Source: Roseobacter fucihabitans (GTDB lineage Bacteria > Pseudomonadota > Alphaproteobacteria > Rhodobacterales > Rhodobacteraceae). Taken from it: a stretch of DNA of 64,000 nucleotides. This document shows, in pieces, positions 26,473 to 36,688 of the stretch. The stretch is taken from assembly GCF_014337925.2 (NCBI RefSeq), contig NZ_CP143423.1, forward strand, positions 3,192,501 through 3,256,500. The letters run 5' to 3'. The notes beneath the pieces are model-generated. The model worked only from the letters and a program-made list of their open reading frames with translations. It was not told the DNA's origin and did not search any database. The position numbers and the translations under genes were made by a program. Within the stretch, counting starts at the first letter, position 1. Each line of letters begins with the position of its first letter.

Positions 26473-27408
26473 ATGAGAAAAAATCATATGACCGTGCCGC
26501 GTCGCTATTTGCCCTCCATCTCGGCGCTTGTCGCCTTCGAGGCCGTCGCGCGCCTTGGCAGCGCCACGCTGGCCGCCCGGGAACTCTCACTGACGCAGAG
26601 TGCGATCAGCCGACAACTCAAGGCACTCGAGGACCAGATCGGTGTCACTCTCCTGCTGCGTCAGGGTCGCGGGTTTGCGCTCACGCCAAAAGGACATGAC
26701 TACCTGCGCGATGTTCGCAACGTTCTGCAACGCTTGGGGCAGGCCACAATTTCGGCGCAAAGCGATACCGAAAGCGGCATGCTGAACCTCGCGATCCTGC
26801 CCGCTTTCGGGATGCATTGGCTGGCACCGCGACTGCGCGATTTCGCGCGCCGTCATCCCGAAGTGACGGTGAATCTCTCGACGCGATTGGCACCCTTTGA
26901 TTTTCACGCCACCTCCTTTGACGCAGCGATCCATTTCGGACGCAGGGATTGGCCAAAGGTCAGCTATCTGCCGCTACTGCCCGAAACGGTGGTCCCGGTC
27001 TGCGCGCCCGCCCTGATCGCCACACCGCTGAGCGACCCACATGATATCCTGCAATACGATCTGTTGCACCTTGACACACGCCCCCAGGGCTGGGTCCGCT
27101 GGATGCGCGCCTTGGGCCTGGAGGCCAACCTGCCGCCGGGGATGGTCTTTGATCAGTTCTCGACCATGGCGCAGGCGGCCATCCATGGGCTGGGCATCGC
27201 GCTTTTGCCGACCTTCGTCGCCGAACCTTACCTTTCCAGCGGGCAATTGGCCCTGGCGTCCCAGCGTACATCCGAGAGCATCGGAAGCTATTATCTGGTC
27301 TGGCCAAAGGACCGGCAGGACGCAAAGGCATTGACGTCTTTTCGCGACTGGTTGGCGGGCGCGCCAGACAGCCCCGCGGACCGCCCGGATCCATCTGGCC
27401 GCGACTGA
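26473..27408 (+). CDS. LysR-family transcriptional regulator (probable regulator of gcdH)
   Basis: A 311-residue LysR regulator. The helix-turn-helix is at about 23-45 (FEAVARLGSATLAARELSLTQSAISRQLKALE), followed by a substrate-binding domain of the GcvA-like type (PAFGMHWLAPRLRDF). It is transcribed away from gcdH across a 94-nt gap, which would hold the operator. ATG 26473 and ATG 26488 are both possible; neither has a strong ribosome site. Control of gcdH by glutarate or a lysine catabolite is inferred from position. Confidence 0.9.
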   Translation: MRKNHMTVPRRYLPSISALVAFEAVARLGSATLAARELSLTQSAISRQLKALEDQIGVTLLLRQGRGFALTPKGHDYLRDVRNVLQRLGQATISAQSDTESGMLNLAILPAFGMHWLAPRLRDFARRHPEVTVNLSTRLAPFDFHATSFDAAIHFGRRDWPKVSYLPLLPETVVPVCAPALIATPLSDPHDILQYDLLHLDTRPQGWVRWMRALGLEANLPPGMVFDQFSTMAQAAIHGLGIALLPTFVAEPYLSSGQLALASQRTSESIGSYYLVWPKDRQDAKALTSFRDWLAGAPDSPADRPDPSGRD

Positions 27409-27435
27409 GGGCATCAAGACGTCAAAGGCGGGGGA

Positions 27436-28122
27436 TCAGCAGGCATCGCTCTGCGCCACCAATGGCACGATCAAGGCAGATCCGGCGGCACGATTCGAGT
27501 TCACCGCTCGATCCACGCGATGCATTTTCAAGCCCCCCTCATCCGTCGCCCGCATCAGCCTGGCAGCACCATGCCCGGCTTCGCCCAGCCACAGCGGCCA
27601 ATCTTCTGGCTGTACGATCACCGGCATGCGGTGGTGGATTTTGGCCATGTCCCGATTCGCCGCCGTTGTGACCAGCGCACAACTGCGCAGGGCCTCCCCT
27701 TCGGGGTTTTGCCATTCCTGCCAGATCGCCGCCATCACCAGCACATCGCCTTGGGCTGGTGACATATACCAGGGGTTGCGTTGCCCGTCAGGAGACTTCG
27801 TCCACTCATAAAACCCACTGGCGATCACCAAAGCCCGGCGCCTGCGCGCGGCTTGCGAAAAGGCGGGCTTTTCGGCGATGGTTTCAGCCCGCGCATTGAT
27901 CAGCAACGGGCCATCGTTGAGCGTCTTGTACCAATGCGGCACGAAGCCCCAGCGCATGGAGGTCAAACGGCGTGGCCCGTCCAAGGCACCACAGACCACA
28001 TGGATTTGATCGGTCGGGCAGATATTGTAATTGGGCACCGATGGCAGGTCATTGCCCGGTTGCGCGCCAAACATTTGCGCCATCGCATCGCTGGGCAGGG
28101 TCAGGGCAAGCCGTCCGCACAT
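27436..28122 (-). CDS. SOS response-associated peptidase-like protein (YedK/HMCES)
   Basis: A 228-residue SRAP-domain protein. It begins MCGRLALT; Cys2, exposed after removal of Met1, forms the thiazolidine crosslink with abasic sites in single-stranded DNA. NARAET, SGFYEW and the HHRMPVIV segment complete the active site. The start at 28122 is required to place Cys at position 2, although the frame extends 12 codons upstream. It is a stand-alone gene following the nucleotidase gene terminator. Confidence 0.92.
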   Translation of the reverse strand: MCGRLALTLPSDAMAQMFGAQPGNDLPSVPNYNICPTDQIHVVCGALDGPRRLTSMRWGFVPHWYKTLNDGPLLINARAETIAEKPAFSQAARRRRALVIASGFYEWTKSPDGQRNPWYMSPAQGDVLVMAAIWQEWQNPEGEALRSCALVTTAANRDMAKIHHRMPVIVQPEDWPLWLGEAGHGAARLMRATDEGGLKMHRVDRAVNSNRAAGSALIVPLVAQSDAC

Positions 28123-28172
28123 GATTGAAACCTCGCCAGTTCGCGTGCTCTTGTTCACAGCTCCGATAAGTC

Positions 28173-28203
28173 AAAAAACGCGCCCAAAACAGATGTGGGC
28201 GCG
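28173..28203 (-). terminator. Rho-independent terminator of the nucleotidase gene
   Basis: On the minus strand an 8-bp stem (CGCGCCCA 28179-28186 with TGGGCGCG 28196-28203) and a 9-nt loop are followed by six Ts (28173-28178). It starts 23 nt after the nucleotidase stop codon. Confidence 0.85.
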
Positions 28204-28226
28204 CCGCAGTGGTCAAATCGCCCCTG

Positions 28227-29783
28227 TTATTTTTCCGTAATGCGCCCGTCGGTGTAGGGCGTGTAGGGTCCCTTGGCGGCCAGGAATTCCGCCGTCACAT
28301 CCGCCAGATCCGGTCCGAAATCATATGCGTTTTCGGCCGTCTTGAACATATCATACCCATCCCCACCGTTGCGGACATAGTCATTGGACACAACGGAATA
28401 GACCTTGGCCGGATCGATCGGCGCACCGCCAACCATCACATCGCTGATCCGGCTGCCCGCGGGTTGGGACACATCAAAGGCAAAGCTCATGCCCGCCACT
28501 TGCGGGAAGCGTCCGGCCCCCTCTTCATGCTCGCTGACACCGTTTTCCAGGGCCGCGATGATCGTTTCACCGGTGACGTCGAATGTGCTCAACGTGTTCT
28601 GAAACGGCAAAACCGTCAGGACTTCGCCCATGGTCACCTTGCCGGCATCAATGCTCGCACGGATTCCGCCACTGTTCTGAAACGCGATTTGGACGCCCTG
28701 ATCCTTGACCCGCGCCAGCATGGCATCGGCAATCAGATTGCCCATGGCACATTCGCGCGCGCGGCAATCCTCGCGCACACCCACGATTTCAGCCGCGGTT
28801 TCCGCGACGACCTGATTGCGGATCTTTTCGAGCGGTTCGGCGGCCTGTGCGATACGGGCCTGCGTATCGGCATCAGGTGTGATCGTGGCATCCATGATGA
28901 TCGGCTCGCCCACGGCCTGCGTGATGTTGCCAGCCTCATCAAAGGTAACGTTCAATTCACCCAGAAACTTGCCATAGGCATAGGCCTGCACAATGGCCGT
29001 TTCGCCCACCATCGTCGGATAGGGACCCGCCGCGCGGTCATTGGTGTTGGACAGCAGAGAATTGGAATGCCCGCCCACGATCACATCCACACCCGTCGTC
29101 TCAGCCGCCACGCGCTGATCCGTGCGATAGCCCGAATGGCTCAGCACGATGATCTTGTTGATGCCCTCAGTCGTGAGCCGATCAACCTCGCCCTGTACCG
29201 CCGCAACCGGATCGGAGAAGGTGATGTTATCGCCCGGAGAGGCCAGTTCGTCCGTATCCTCGGGGGTCAGCCCGATCAGGCCGATCTTTTCGCCGCCCCG
29301 TTCGATCACCGTCGATTTCGCCAGCTTATCGGCCAAAAGCGGTTCGCGCGACACATCCGCGTTGGACATCAGCACCGGGAAGTTCACCGCATCCATGAAC
29401 CCGCGCAGCACTTCGGGGCCATCATCGAACTCGTGATTACCCACGGTCATGCCGTCATAGCCAAGCTTGTTCATCATCTCGGCGGCCAAGGCCCCCTTGT
29501 AATAGGTGTAAAACAGCGTGCCCTGGAACTGATCGCCCCCATCCACGAGGATGGCATTGTCCGAACGCGCACGTGCCTCGGCAATGGCCGTCACAAGCCG
29601 CGCCGAGCCGCCGAAACATTCGCCCGCCACGTCATCCTCGGATGAACAGCCGCTGTCATATTTGCTGATCGGTTCAAAGCGTGCGTGGAAATCATTCGTG
29701 TGCAGGATCGTCAGCTTGTATTCTGCAGCTGCCATCCCGCTGGTGAGCGCAAGTGCGGCCGTGGCCGTCAGGAATCGTTTCAT
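28227..29783 (-). CDS. periplasmic 5'-nucleotidase / 2',3'-cyclic phosphodiesterase (UshA-like)
   Basis: A 518-residue secreted metallophosphoesterase. The signal peptide covers residues 1-20 (MKRFLTATAALALTSGMAAA). The N-terminal metallophosphatase domain has LHTNDFHARFEP, DGGDQFQGT, GNHEFDDGPE and VGGHSNSLL. The C-terminal nucleotidase domain has FQNSGGIRASID and the aromatic nucleotide-stacking region YSVVSNDYVRNGGDGYDMF. Cys45 and Cys56, and a later Cys pair, may form disulfides. It would release phosphate and nucleosides in the periplasm, fitting the nucleoside-salvage genes farther along. It has its own terminator. Confidence 0.92.
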   Translation of the reverse strand: MKRFLTATAALALTSGMAAAEYKLTILHTNDFHARFEPISKYDSGCSSEDDVAGECFGGSARLVTAIAEARARSDNAILVDGGDQFQGTLFYTYYKGALAAEMMNKLGYDGMTVGNHEFDDGPEVLRGFMDAVNFPVLMSNADVSREPLLADKLAKSTVIERGGEKIGLIGLTPEDTDELASPGDNITFSDPVAAVQGEVDRLTTEGINKIIVLSHSGYRTDQRVAAETTGVDVIVGGHSNSLLSNTNDRAAGPYPTMVGETAIVQAYAYGKFLGELNVTFDEAGNITQAVGEPIIMDATITPDADTQARIAQAAEPLEKIRNQVVAETAAEIVGVREDCRARECAMGNLIADAMLARVKDQGVQIAFQNSGGIRASIDAGKVTMGEVLTVLPFQNTLSTFDVTGETIIAALENGVSEHEEGAGRFPQVAGMSFAFDVSQPAGSRISDVMVGGAPIDPAKVYSVVSNDYVRNGGDGYDMFKTAENAYDFGPDLADVTAEFLAAKGPYTPYTDGRITEK

Positions 29784-29935
29784 GTTTTTCCCCTGGTTTG
29801 AATTCTGCGGATATGGTGGCGTTTGAGGGTGCCGGTGTCAAAGCCTCTATGCGGTGTGACCCAGCGTCAGGGTGCGGCGATTAAGCTTTGAGCGCGCCCT
29901 TGACCGCGCCGGGTGTGCAGGGCATCACAAATCCC

Positions 29936-30286
29936 ATGATGATATACAAGATTTTCCGCGCCGGTGAATGGGCCGCCCTGCGTGACAACGGGCAAACTGC
30001 CGGTGCTCCGATTGATATTGCCGATGGCTATGTGCATTTTTCGACCGCTGCGCAGGCGGCTCAAACGGCGGCGAAACATTTTGCCGGTGAGAAAGATTTG
30101 ATGCTTCTGGCCGTCGAGACAGAGCGGCTGGCGGATGATCTGAAATGGGAAAAATCGCGGGGCGATCAATTGTTCCCCCATCTCTATCGTGCGTTGCAGA
30201 TGGGGGATGTTTCATGGGCGCAACCGTTGCCGCTCAAGGGTGGGATGCACCAATTCCCGGCAGGCCTTGAAGATGCCAGCACATGA
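29936..30286 (+). CDS. DUF952 family protein
   Basis: A 116-residue protein with the pattern of DUF952: [11 protein letters not shown] at the start, [21 protein letters not shown], and a central [27 protein letters not shown]. It resembles an ADP-ribosyltransferase-like fold, but function is unknown. ATGs at 29936 and 29939 are adjacent. It overlaps pyrD by ATGA and is probably cotranscribed. Confidence 0.85.
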   Translation: MMIYKIFRAGEWAALRDNGQTAGAPIDIADGYVHFSTAAQAAQTAAKHFAGEKDLMLLAVETERLADDLKWEKSRGDQLFPHLYRALQMGDVSWAQPLPLKGGMHQFPAGLEDAST

Positions 30287-31326
30287 AACAGGTTCTGGAA
30301 CAGATCGGCCTGCGCGCCCTGCGCCGGATGGACCCGGAGGACGCTCATGGTTGGGCGATCAAGGCCTTGCAAAACCGGCTCGCGCCTGCACCCGGACCCT
30401 TGACGTCGGATCGTTTGAAAACGCGTGTGGCCGGGATCGATATGCCCAACCCGATTGGTCTGGCCGCAGGGTTTGACAAGAACGCAGAGGCCGTCACGCC
30501 CTTGTCGAAGGCGGGTTTCGGGTTTCTGGAGGTCGGTGCGGCCACACCGCAACCGCAACCGGGCAATGAAAAACCGCGGCTGTTTCGTCTGGGCGCGGAC
30601 GGCGCGGCGATCAACCGCTTCGGCTTCAACAACGACGGTATGGAGACCATCGGCGCGCGGCTGAAATCTGCGTGCGCGGCGGTGCCCGTGGGCATCAATC
30701 TGGGTGCAAATAAAACCAGCGCGGACCGCGCGGCGGATTTTGCCACAGTCATGGCACATCTGGGCGCAGATGTGGATTTCGCCACGGTGAACGTCTCCTC
30801 GCCCAACACTGAAAAACTGCGTGACTTGCAGGGGCCCGCAGCCCTTGCAGCACTACTTGATGGCGTCATGCAGGTGCGCGGTACCACACCGGTGTTTTTG
30901 AAAATCGCGCCCGACCTCAGCGAGAGCGAGATCGCCGATATTGCCGTCGTGGCGCGCGATGCAAGGGTCGATGCGATCATCGCGACCAATACGACGCTGT
31001 CGCGCGAGGGTCTGCGCAGTGAGCATGCACCCCAGGCCGGGGGGCTGTCTGGACAGCCGCTGTTTATCCGCTCTACGCGTGTGCTGGCGCAGCTGTCCGC
31101 GCAAACCGATATCCCGCTGATCGGGGTTGGTGGTGTGGGCTCAGCCCAGCAGGCCTATGCCAAGATCTGCGCAGGGGCGAGCGCCGTGCAGCTTTACACC
31201 GCACTGGTTTATGGCGGGTTGTCGTTGGTTGGCGATATCGTCACCGGTCTGGATCGCCTTTTGGCGCGCGATGGGTTTGCTTCGGTTCAAGACGCTGTGG
31301 GCAGCCGCCGCGCGGATTGGCTCTGA
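30283..31326 (+). CDS. pyrD: dihydroorotate dehydrogenase (quinone), class 2
   Basis: A 347-residue class 2 PyrD, a membrane-associated flavoprotein passing electrons from dihydroorotate to quinone in UMP synthesis. The N-terminal amphipathic extension is present (residues 1-40). [15 protein letters not shown] and [20 protein letters not shown] form the FMN site, [14 protein letters not shown] carries the catalytic Ser, and [28 protein letters not shown] binds FMN phosphate. The ATG overlaps the DUF952 stop. Confidence 0.95.
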   Translation: MKQVLEQIGLRALRRMDPEDAHGWAIKALQNRLAPAPGPLTSDRLKTRVAGIDMPNPIGLAAGFDKNAEAVTPLSKAGFGFLEVGAATPQPQPGNEKPRLFRLGADGAAINRFGFNNDGMETIGARLKSACAAVPVGINLGANKTSADRAADFATVMAHLGADVDFATVNVSSPNTEKLRDLQGPAALAALLDGVMQVRGTTPVFLKIAPDLSESEIADIAVVARDARVDAIIATNTTLSREGLRSEHAPQAGGLSGQPLFIRSTRVLAQLSAQTDIPLIGVGGVGSAQQAYAKICAGASAVQLYTALVYGGLSLVGDIVTGLDRLLARDGFASVQDAVGSRRADWL

Positions 31327-31329
31327 GCG

Positions 31330-32664
31330 CTACCGCGCTTGTGCCGACGCCTCCAAAGCCGGATATCGCAGCCCCAATGTGACCCCGCGCGCGACAAAGG
31401 AAATCAACAGCGCCATCCACAGACCGTGATTGCCAAAAAGCGGCAACAGCATGAAAATCGCCGCCCAATAGATGACAAAGCTGAGCGCCATCATGTTGCG
31501 CATGTCCTTGCTGCGCGTGGCCCCGATGAAGATACCATCCAGCATCCAGGCCGCGCAGCCCGCAAGGGGGGCCGCGACCATATAGGGCAGGAATTGACGG
31601 GCCGATGCCTGAACCTCGGGGTCTTTGGCCATCACATCGATCAGCCAGCCGCCCGCGAGCGCAAAACCGACGGCCATCAGAACGCAGATCGCCAGGCCCC
31701 ACATCGACGTCAAAAGCGCACTGCGCCTGACATAGGCCGGGTCCCCGCGACCAATCGCACGCGCAATCAGGGTTTCGGCAGCAAAGGCAAAACCATCCAT
31801 CGCATAGGCTGTGATATACATGAATTGCACCAGTACCGCATTGCCCGCGAGGGTCACGTCGCCAAATTTTGCACCGAGGAAGTTGATCGACAGAAAAATG
31901 ATCATCAGCATCGCCGAGCGCAGCAGGATGTCGGTGTTCAGCACGGCCATGCGGATCAATTTCACCCGGTCCAGAACACGCGGCCAGTCACGCCAGTCGG
32001 GCCTTTGAAAGGCGCTGCGGCAGAACCACAGCCCCAAGGCGGCGCCGGTCAATTCCGCAATGACGGTGGCAATGGCGACGCCCGGCACACCCCACTCAAA
32101 CACCAGCACAAACAGCAGATCGAGCAGGATGTTGGTGCCGTTCATCACCAGTTGCACCCAGAACACGCCCGCCGTGCGTTCCATCGCCACCAGCCAGCCG
32201 GTCAGCGCATAGACGGCGATGGCAGCGGGGGCCGTCCAGATGCGAATGGTCAAATACGTCCAGGCGAGGCTTTCCACCTCTTCACTGGCAGGTGCCAGGC
32301 GCAAAGCCCCCCAGAAAATCAGGGGTTGCAAGATGATCAGCATGAAACCGCCCGCCAATGCAACCAGCAGGGCGCGGGTCAGCCAGGCGGAAACCTCCGC
32401 TTTGTCCCCCGCCCCCTCGGCCTGCCCGACAAGGCCAACCGTCCCCATGCGCAGGAAACCGAATATCCAATAGATGGTGGTCAGGATGATCGCACCCAGG
32501 GCAACGGCCCCGATGGGCGCGGCCTCGCCCAATTGCCCGACCACGCCCACATCAACCGCCCCAAGGATCGGCACCGTCGCATTGGACAAGACGATGGGCA
32601 GGGCAATTTTCAAAACCCGCCGATGGGTAATGGCCATGGGCGGGTTTGTCGCGCTGTCAGTCAC
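31330..32664 (-). CDS. MATE family efflux transporter (DinF-like)
   Basis: A 444-residue integral membrane protein with about 12 hydrophobic segments. Two homologous halves begin RVLKIALPIVLSNATVPILGAVDVGVVGQLG and RMAVLNTDILLRSAMLMIIFLS. The N-terminal pattern and VGLVGQAEGAGD match the DinF subgroup of Na+/H+-coupled MATE exporters. Substrate unknown. It converges with pyrD (3-nt gap) and overlaps the upstream thioesterase gene. Confidence 0.9.
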   Translation of the reverse strand: MTDSATNPPMAITHRRVLKIALPIVLSNATVPILGAVDVGVVGQLGEAAPIGAVALGAIILTTIYWIFGFLRMGTVGLVGQAEGAGDKAEVSAWLTRALLVALAGGFMLIILQPLIFWGALRLAPASEEVESLAWTYLTIRIWTAPAAIAVYALTGWLVAMERTAGVFWVQLVMNGTNILLDLLFVLVFEWGVPGVAIATVIAELTGAALGLWFCRSAFQRPDWRDWPRVLDRVKLIRMAVLNTDILLRSAMLMIIFLSINFLGAKFGDVTLAGNAVLVQFMYITAYAMDGFAFAAETLIARAIGRGDPAYVRRSALLTSMWGLAICVLMAVGFALAGGWLIDVMAKDPEVQASARQFLPYMVAAPLAGCAAWMLDGIFIGATRSKDMRNMMALSFVIYWAAIFMLLPLFGNHGLWMALLISFVARGVTLGLRYPALEASAQAR

Positions 32665-33172
32665 GACGTTGAGGCATCAGAAAGTGACCCGTCGCCTGGG
32701 CGAACAGGCGATTGCGATTATCCTGCCACGCCTCGACATGAACCGAAGCGTAACGCCGCCCAGACCGGTTGATCCGCGCCCGCGCATAGGCGTCGCGCGG
32801 CAATCCCGATCGAAGGTAATCCGTTGAAAAGTCGATTGTTTTCGGTAGCCGTGGCAGACCACCTGATTTGAGCGTATCGGTATCGATCGCGCCGGACTCG
32901 ACGTCCTCCCACAGATAGGTCCAGCTCAGCGTGATAATTGAGGTGACTTCCAGAAAGGCCGCCGTGACGCCGCCGTGGATCGCCGGCAGCATCGGATTTC
33001 CAATCAACTTTTGGTCAAACGGCAAAACGCCGGTCAATTCATCGCCTTTACGCTCAAATTGCATGCCCAGATATTGAATATAGGGCACCCCCTCAACGAG
33101 CGCGCGCAGCGTCGCATCGCGGCGTTGCTTGATCACCTGAACCGGTTCGGGCGGGCGTCGCGGCGCTTTCAT
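32657..33172 (-). CDS. PaaI-family hotdog thioesterase A
   Basis: A 171-residue hotdog-fold protein. LPAIHGGVTAAFLE carries the His-Gly-Gly signature of PaaI-type thioesterases; the usual downstream aspartate region is replaced by LEVTSIITLSW. Its start overlaps the stop of thioesterase B by ATGA, and its end overlaps the MATE gene. It likely hydrolyses an acyl-CoA; the neighbouring fatty-acid oxidation locus on the other strand fits that role. Confidence 0.82.
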   Translation of the reverse strand: MKAPRRPPEPVQVIKQRRDATLRALVEGVPYIQYLGMQFERKGDELTGVLPFDQKLIGNPMLPAIHGGVTAAFLEVTSIITLSWTYLWEDVESGAIDTDTLKSGGLPRLPKTIDFSTDYLRSGLPRDAYARARINRSGRRYASVHVEAWQDNRNRLFAQATGHFLMPQRRD

Positions 33173-33591
33173 CGGGTGCCCTCCACGGTGAAGGCGCCGG
33201 TGGCGGCTGCGACCGGATTGCCAGTATCCGCATCCGTCGCCGTGGCACGCACAAAGGCCACGGTGCGGGTCACATGATAACAAGTTGCACGAGCCGTGAT
33301 CGCCTGTCCGGGGGTCGCCGCACGCATGTAATCGATGCGTAAATCGATGGTGGCCGTGCCGCCGGGGCTTGCCGGGTGGCTCATCACCGCCGCGCCACAA
33401 CAGGTATCCATCAGCGCCGATACCGCACCGCCGTGGATCACACCCGTTTCCGGATCCCCAACCAGCTTGTCATCATAGGGCATTTCGATCTCGGCAGTGC
33501 CTTCCCCCATATCGGTCAAGCGCATCCCCAAGGCCTTGCTATGCGGGATCGCCTCAATGAACTGTCTTGCGATGTCGGTTTTAGTTGCCAT
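33169..33591 (-). CDS. PaaI-family hotdog thioesterase B
   Basis: A 140-residue hotdog thioesterase of the PaaI type. DPETGVIHGGAVSALMDTCCGAAV contains the conserved His-Gly-Gly and the Asp of the helix, and DLRIDYMRAATPGQAI follows. GGAG 8 nt upstream supports ATG 33591. It is distantly related to protein A next to it, so the pair may derive from duplication. It is transcribed divergently from the first MerR gene. Confidence 0.88.
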   Translation of the reverse strand: MATKTDIARQFIEAIPHSKALGMRLTDMGEGTAEIEMPYDDKLVGDPETGVIHGGAVSALMDTCCGAAVMSHPASPGGTATIDLRIDYMRAATPGQAITARATCYHVTRTVAFVRATATDADTGNPVAAATGAFTVEGTR

Positions 33592-33723
33592 GGTCTGTGC
33601 TCCGATCAGGCTGGTCCCGGATGTTGCTGCGCCCCTTATCGTCCCAGACTGGCATGGAGAGCAAGAGTGACGGTTGCGCTCGACAAGATAGCGTCCTAGC
33701 CTGCGCATAGGGAGACAGATCGC

Positions 33724-34098
33724 ATGACAGAGCCGCGCCTGACATTCAAGGAAATGTGCGCCAAGTTTGAGGTGACCCCGCGGACTTTGCGTTACTACGA
33801 ATACATCGAATTGCTGCAACCCGAACGGGACGGCCGTGCGCGGTACTACGGTCCCCGAGAGAGCGCACGCATGAAGCTTATCCTGCGGGGACGAAAATTC
33901 GGATTTCAGCTCGAAGATATCCGGCAGTGGCTGCTGATCTATGAAAATGAAGGCACGGCGGCGCAGATGTCGGCCTGGGTCGATCTGGCCGATGGTCAGC
34001 TCAGAGAACTGGCGGAGCAACGCGCGCAATTGGACGAAGCCATGCAGGAGTTGCGCGATCTGCGCGAAGAGGTCGCGGGCGAAATAAACAAGACCTGA
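33724..34098 (+). CDS. MerR-family transcriptional regulator 1
   Basis: A 124-residue MerR-type regulator. The DNA-binding domain spans 6-75 ([32 protein letters not shown], then ARMKLILRGRKFGFQLEDIRQWL), followed by a short dimerisation coiled coil. No C-terminal metal- or drug-binding domain is present. It resembles regulators of branched-chain and fatty-acid degradation (LiuR-like). A second, similar regulator follows after 212 nt, and both precede the acyl-CoA dehydrogenase gene. Confidence 0.9.
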   Translation: MTEPRLTFKEMCAKFEVTPRTLRYYEYIELLQPERDGRARYYGPRESARMKLILRGRKFGFQLEDIRQWLLIYENEGTAAQMSAWVDLADGQLRELAEQRAQLDEAMQELRDLREEVAGEINKT

Positions 34099-34218
34099 CA
34101 CCTTCGGGCTTACTGTTTACCCTCCTATTGATAACGACATCAGCGCCGCGATTGAGTGCAAACAGAGTGTTTTGAATCGCCATTATCTCATTTTCTCCTA
34201 GTCACGGCCAAAGTGACG

Positions 34219-34243
34219 TGACGTTCGGGTTACGTAAACGTCA
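34219..34243. promoter_or_regulatory. candidate MerR/LiuR-type operator
   Basis: TGACGTT (34219-34225) and AACGTCA (34237-34243) are exact inverted repeats, with TTACGTAAACGT overlapping the right arm. This is similar to the TTTACGT-ACGTAAA type of site reported for LiuR-like MerR regulators. It sits 68-92 nt upstream of MerR gene 2, suggesting auto- and pathway control. Confidence 0.55.
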
Positions 34244-34310
34244 GCGAATATTGTAGCCCAGAGTGCAGACCCTATCTGTGCCGCGACCCGATAGTGAAGT
34301 GAGAGTAAAG

Positions 34311-34712
34311 ATGACCGAAGAATTTATGACCATCCGCCAGATGTGTGACGCCTTCGAGGTAACCCCGCGGACGTTGCGCTTTTACGAATCCAAGGAATTG
34401 CTGTTTCCGATCCGCGAAGGCCAGAAGCGGCTGTTCACACGGCGCGATCGCGCGCGCCTGAAGCTGATCCTGCGTGGCAAACGTTTCGGCATCAGCCTCG
34501 AAGAACTGCGCCAGCTGCTGGATCTTTATGATCTGGGCGATCAACAGCAGACCCAGGTCCAGGCCTCCTATGACGTAGGGTGCAAACGCCTTGCCGAACT
34601 GGAAAGCCAGCGCGATGCGTTGAACGACGCAATTGAAGATTTGAAAAAACAGCTCGAATGGGGTGCCGAGATGATCGCCTCCATGCAAGCCCCGCGCAGC
34701 GCCGCCGAATAA
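34311..34712 (+). CDS. MerR-family transcriptional regulator 2
   Basis: A 133-residue MerR-type regulator closely resembling regulator 1: [32 protein letters not shown] then [26 protein letters not shown], and a longer coiled coil. GAGAG shortly upstream supports ATG 34311. It is followed by the DmdC-type acyl-CoA dehydrogenase gene, with 35 nt between. Control of the beta-oxidation genes in response to an acyl-CoA is inferred from context. Confidence 0.9.
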   Translation: MTEEFMTIRQMCDAFEVTPRTLRFYESKELLFPIREGQKRLFTRRDRARLKLILRGKRFGISLEELRQLLDLYDLGDQQQTQVQASYDVGCKRLAELESQRDALNDAIEDLKKQLEWGAEMIASMQAPRSAAE

Positions 34713-34747
34713 CGCCAACCCATTTCGATTTCAGGGAGATAAACCAG

Positions 34748-36529
34748 ATGCCCCGTTACACCGCCCCGACCAAAGACATGCAATTCGTTCTCCATGATGT
34801 GCTCAAAGTCGCAGAGCAAAACATCCCGGGTTACGAGGATCTGGAGGCCGATTTCACCGCCGCCATTCTGGAAGAGGCCGGAAGGCTGACCTCAGAAGTG
34901 GTCGCGCCGTTGAACCGCATCGGTGATACCGAAGGCTGCACTCTGGAAAACGGTATCGTGCGCACGCCCACCGGGTTCAAGGACGCCTTCGCAAAGGTCA
35001 AAGAGGGCGGCTGGCCCGGTCTGGACATGCCCGAAGAATACGGCGGGCAAAACATGCCGATCGTCATCGGCACGGCTGTGGGCGAGATGTTCTCCTCCGC
35101 CAATATGGCCTTCACCATGTATCAGGGCCTGACGCACGGCGCGGCCTCGGCGATCCTGGCGCATGGCAGTGACGCACAGAAAGACACTTACCTGCCCAAT
35201 ATGGTGTCCTGTGACTGGACCGGCACGATGAACCTAACCGAACCGCATTGCGGCACCGATCTCGGCCTGATGCGCACCAAGGCCGAACCCCAAGAGGACG
35301 GCAGCTATAAAATCACCGGACAGAAAATCTTCATCTCCGCGGGTGAACATGACATGGCCGATAACATCATCCACCTGGTGCTCGCCAAAATCACCGGTGC
35401 CCCCGATGGCATCAAGGGCGTCTCCCTCTTCATTGTTCCAAAAATATGCGTGAACGACGATGGCTCCCTCGGCGCACGTAATGCTGTCGCGGTCGGCAAC
35501 ATCGAAGAAAAAATGGGCATCCACGGCAATTCCACCTGCGTGATGAACTACGACGGGGCTACCGGATATCTGCTGGGCGAAGAGCACAAAGGCATGCGCG
35601 CCATGTTCACCATGATGAACGAAGCCCGTCTCGGTGTCGGCATGCAAGGCATGTCCCAGGCCGAAGCCGCCTATCAGAACGCGCTGGATTACGCCAAGGA
35701 CCGGCTTCAGGGCCGCGACGTGACGGGCGAGAAAAACCCCGACGGGCCCGCCGATCCGCTGATCGTGCATCCCGACATCCGCCGGTCGCTGATGGATCAA
35801 AAGAGCTTTGCCGAGGGCGCGCGCGCCTTTATCCTCTGGGGCTCGACGCTGCTGGATGCCTCACACCGCGCTGATGATGCGGCCGCCGAAGGGCTGGTGT
35901 CGCTACTGACACCCGTGATCAAGGGTTTCCTGACCGACCAGGGATATGACATGACCATCAAGGCCCAGCAGGTTTACGGCGGACATGGTTACATCGAGGA
36001 ATGGGGTATGTCGCAATTCACCCGCGATAGCCGCATCGCCATGATCTATGAGGGAGCAAACGGCGTGCAGGCGCTGGACCTTGTGGGCCGCAAACTGGCG
36101 CAGGACGGGGGCAAACATGTCATGGCTTTCTTTGATCTGGTCAAAACCTTCATCAAGGAAAACGCCGGACAGGACGCGGATTTCGACGCGCAGTTCCTCG
36201 AACCGCTCAAGACCGCGAGCAAAGATTTGCAAGCGGCGGGGATGTATTTCATGCAAAACGGTATGAAGAACCCTAATAATGCACTCTCGGGCTCCTATGA
36301 TTTCATGCATATGTTCGGGCATGTTTGTCTTGGTCTGATGTGGGCGAGGATGGGCAAGGCCGCGATGGTGGCGCTTGAAGGCGGCGCATCCGACGTCGCG
36401 TTCTATGAGACAAAGCTGCATACCGGGCGCTATTACATGGCACGTCAATTGCCTGCGACGGCCCTGCATCTGAGCCGGATCCAGAGCGGTGCCGAAACCG
36501 TCATGGCGCTGGAAGCGGCGCATTTTTGA
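34748..36529 (+). CDS. acyl-CoA dehydrogenase, long form with C-terminal domain (DmdC/FadE-like)
   Basis: A 593-residue acyl-CoA dehydrogenase with the extra C-terminal domain found in the roughly 600-residue subgroup that includes methylthiopropionyl-CoA dehydrogenase (DmdC). [31 protein letters not shown] and [38 protein letters not shown] form the flavin site; the Glu of YEG is the likely base. The N-terminal [19 protein letters not shown] matches the subgroup. Gene context (thiolase, FadJ) favours fatty-acid oxidation, but a DMSP-derived substrate cannot be excluded. GGGAG 9 nt upstream sets the start. Confidence 0.88.
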   Translation: MPRYTAPTKDMQFVLHDVLKVAEQNIPGYEDLEADFTAAILEEAGRLTSEVVAPLNRIGDTEGCTLENGIVRTPTGFKDAFAKVKEGGWPGLDMPEEYGGQNMPIVIGTAVGEMFSSANMAFTMYQGLTHGAASAILAHGSDAQKDTYLPNMVSCDWTGTMNLTEPHCGTDLGLMRTKAEPQEDGSYKITGQKIFISAGEHDMADNIIHLVLAKITGAPDGIKGVSLFIVPKICVNDDGSLGARNAVAVGNIEEKMGIHGNSTCVMNYDGATGYLLGEEHKGMRAMFTMMNEARLGVGMQGMSQAEAAYQNALDYAKDRLQGRDVTGEKNPDGPADPLIVHPDIRRSLMDQKSFAEGARAFILWGSTLLDASHRADDAAAEGLVSLLTPVIKGFLTDQGYDMTIKAQQVYGGHGYIEEWGMSQFTRDSRIAMIYEGANGVQALDLVGRKLAQDGGKHVMAFFDLVKTFIKENAGQDADFDAQFLEPLKTASKDLQAAGMYFMQNGMKNPNNALSGSYDFMHMFGHVCLGLMWARMGKAAMVALEGGASDVAFYETKLHTGRYYMARQLPATALHLSRIQSGAETVMALEAAHF

Positions 36530-36688
36530 ACGACGGAACTATGCCTACCCGTTGATCACGCGGGACGCGCCCATGACGCCTCTAGTTGAGAGGTCTGGAG
36601 GTGCAAAGGCCAGCATCACGACACTCATTGGCTGGCGCGCAAGCCGCGCCGGCGCAGATAAAGACGACACACACGGGGGGGGTAGCGG

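Noticed and set aside
28209-29645. Long plus-strand frame opposite the nucleotidase gene
   Set aside because: The nucleotidase has signal peptide, catalytic motifs and its own terminator; the opposite frame has none of these.
31339-32772. A 477-codon frame opposite the MATE transporter gene
   Set aside because: The minus strand encodes a regular series of transmembrane helices; the plus-strand product is a polar, low-complexity shadow.
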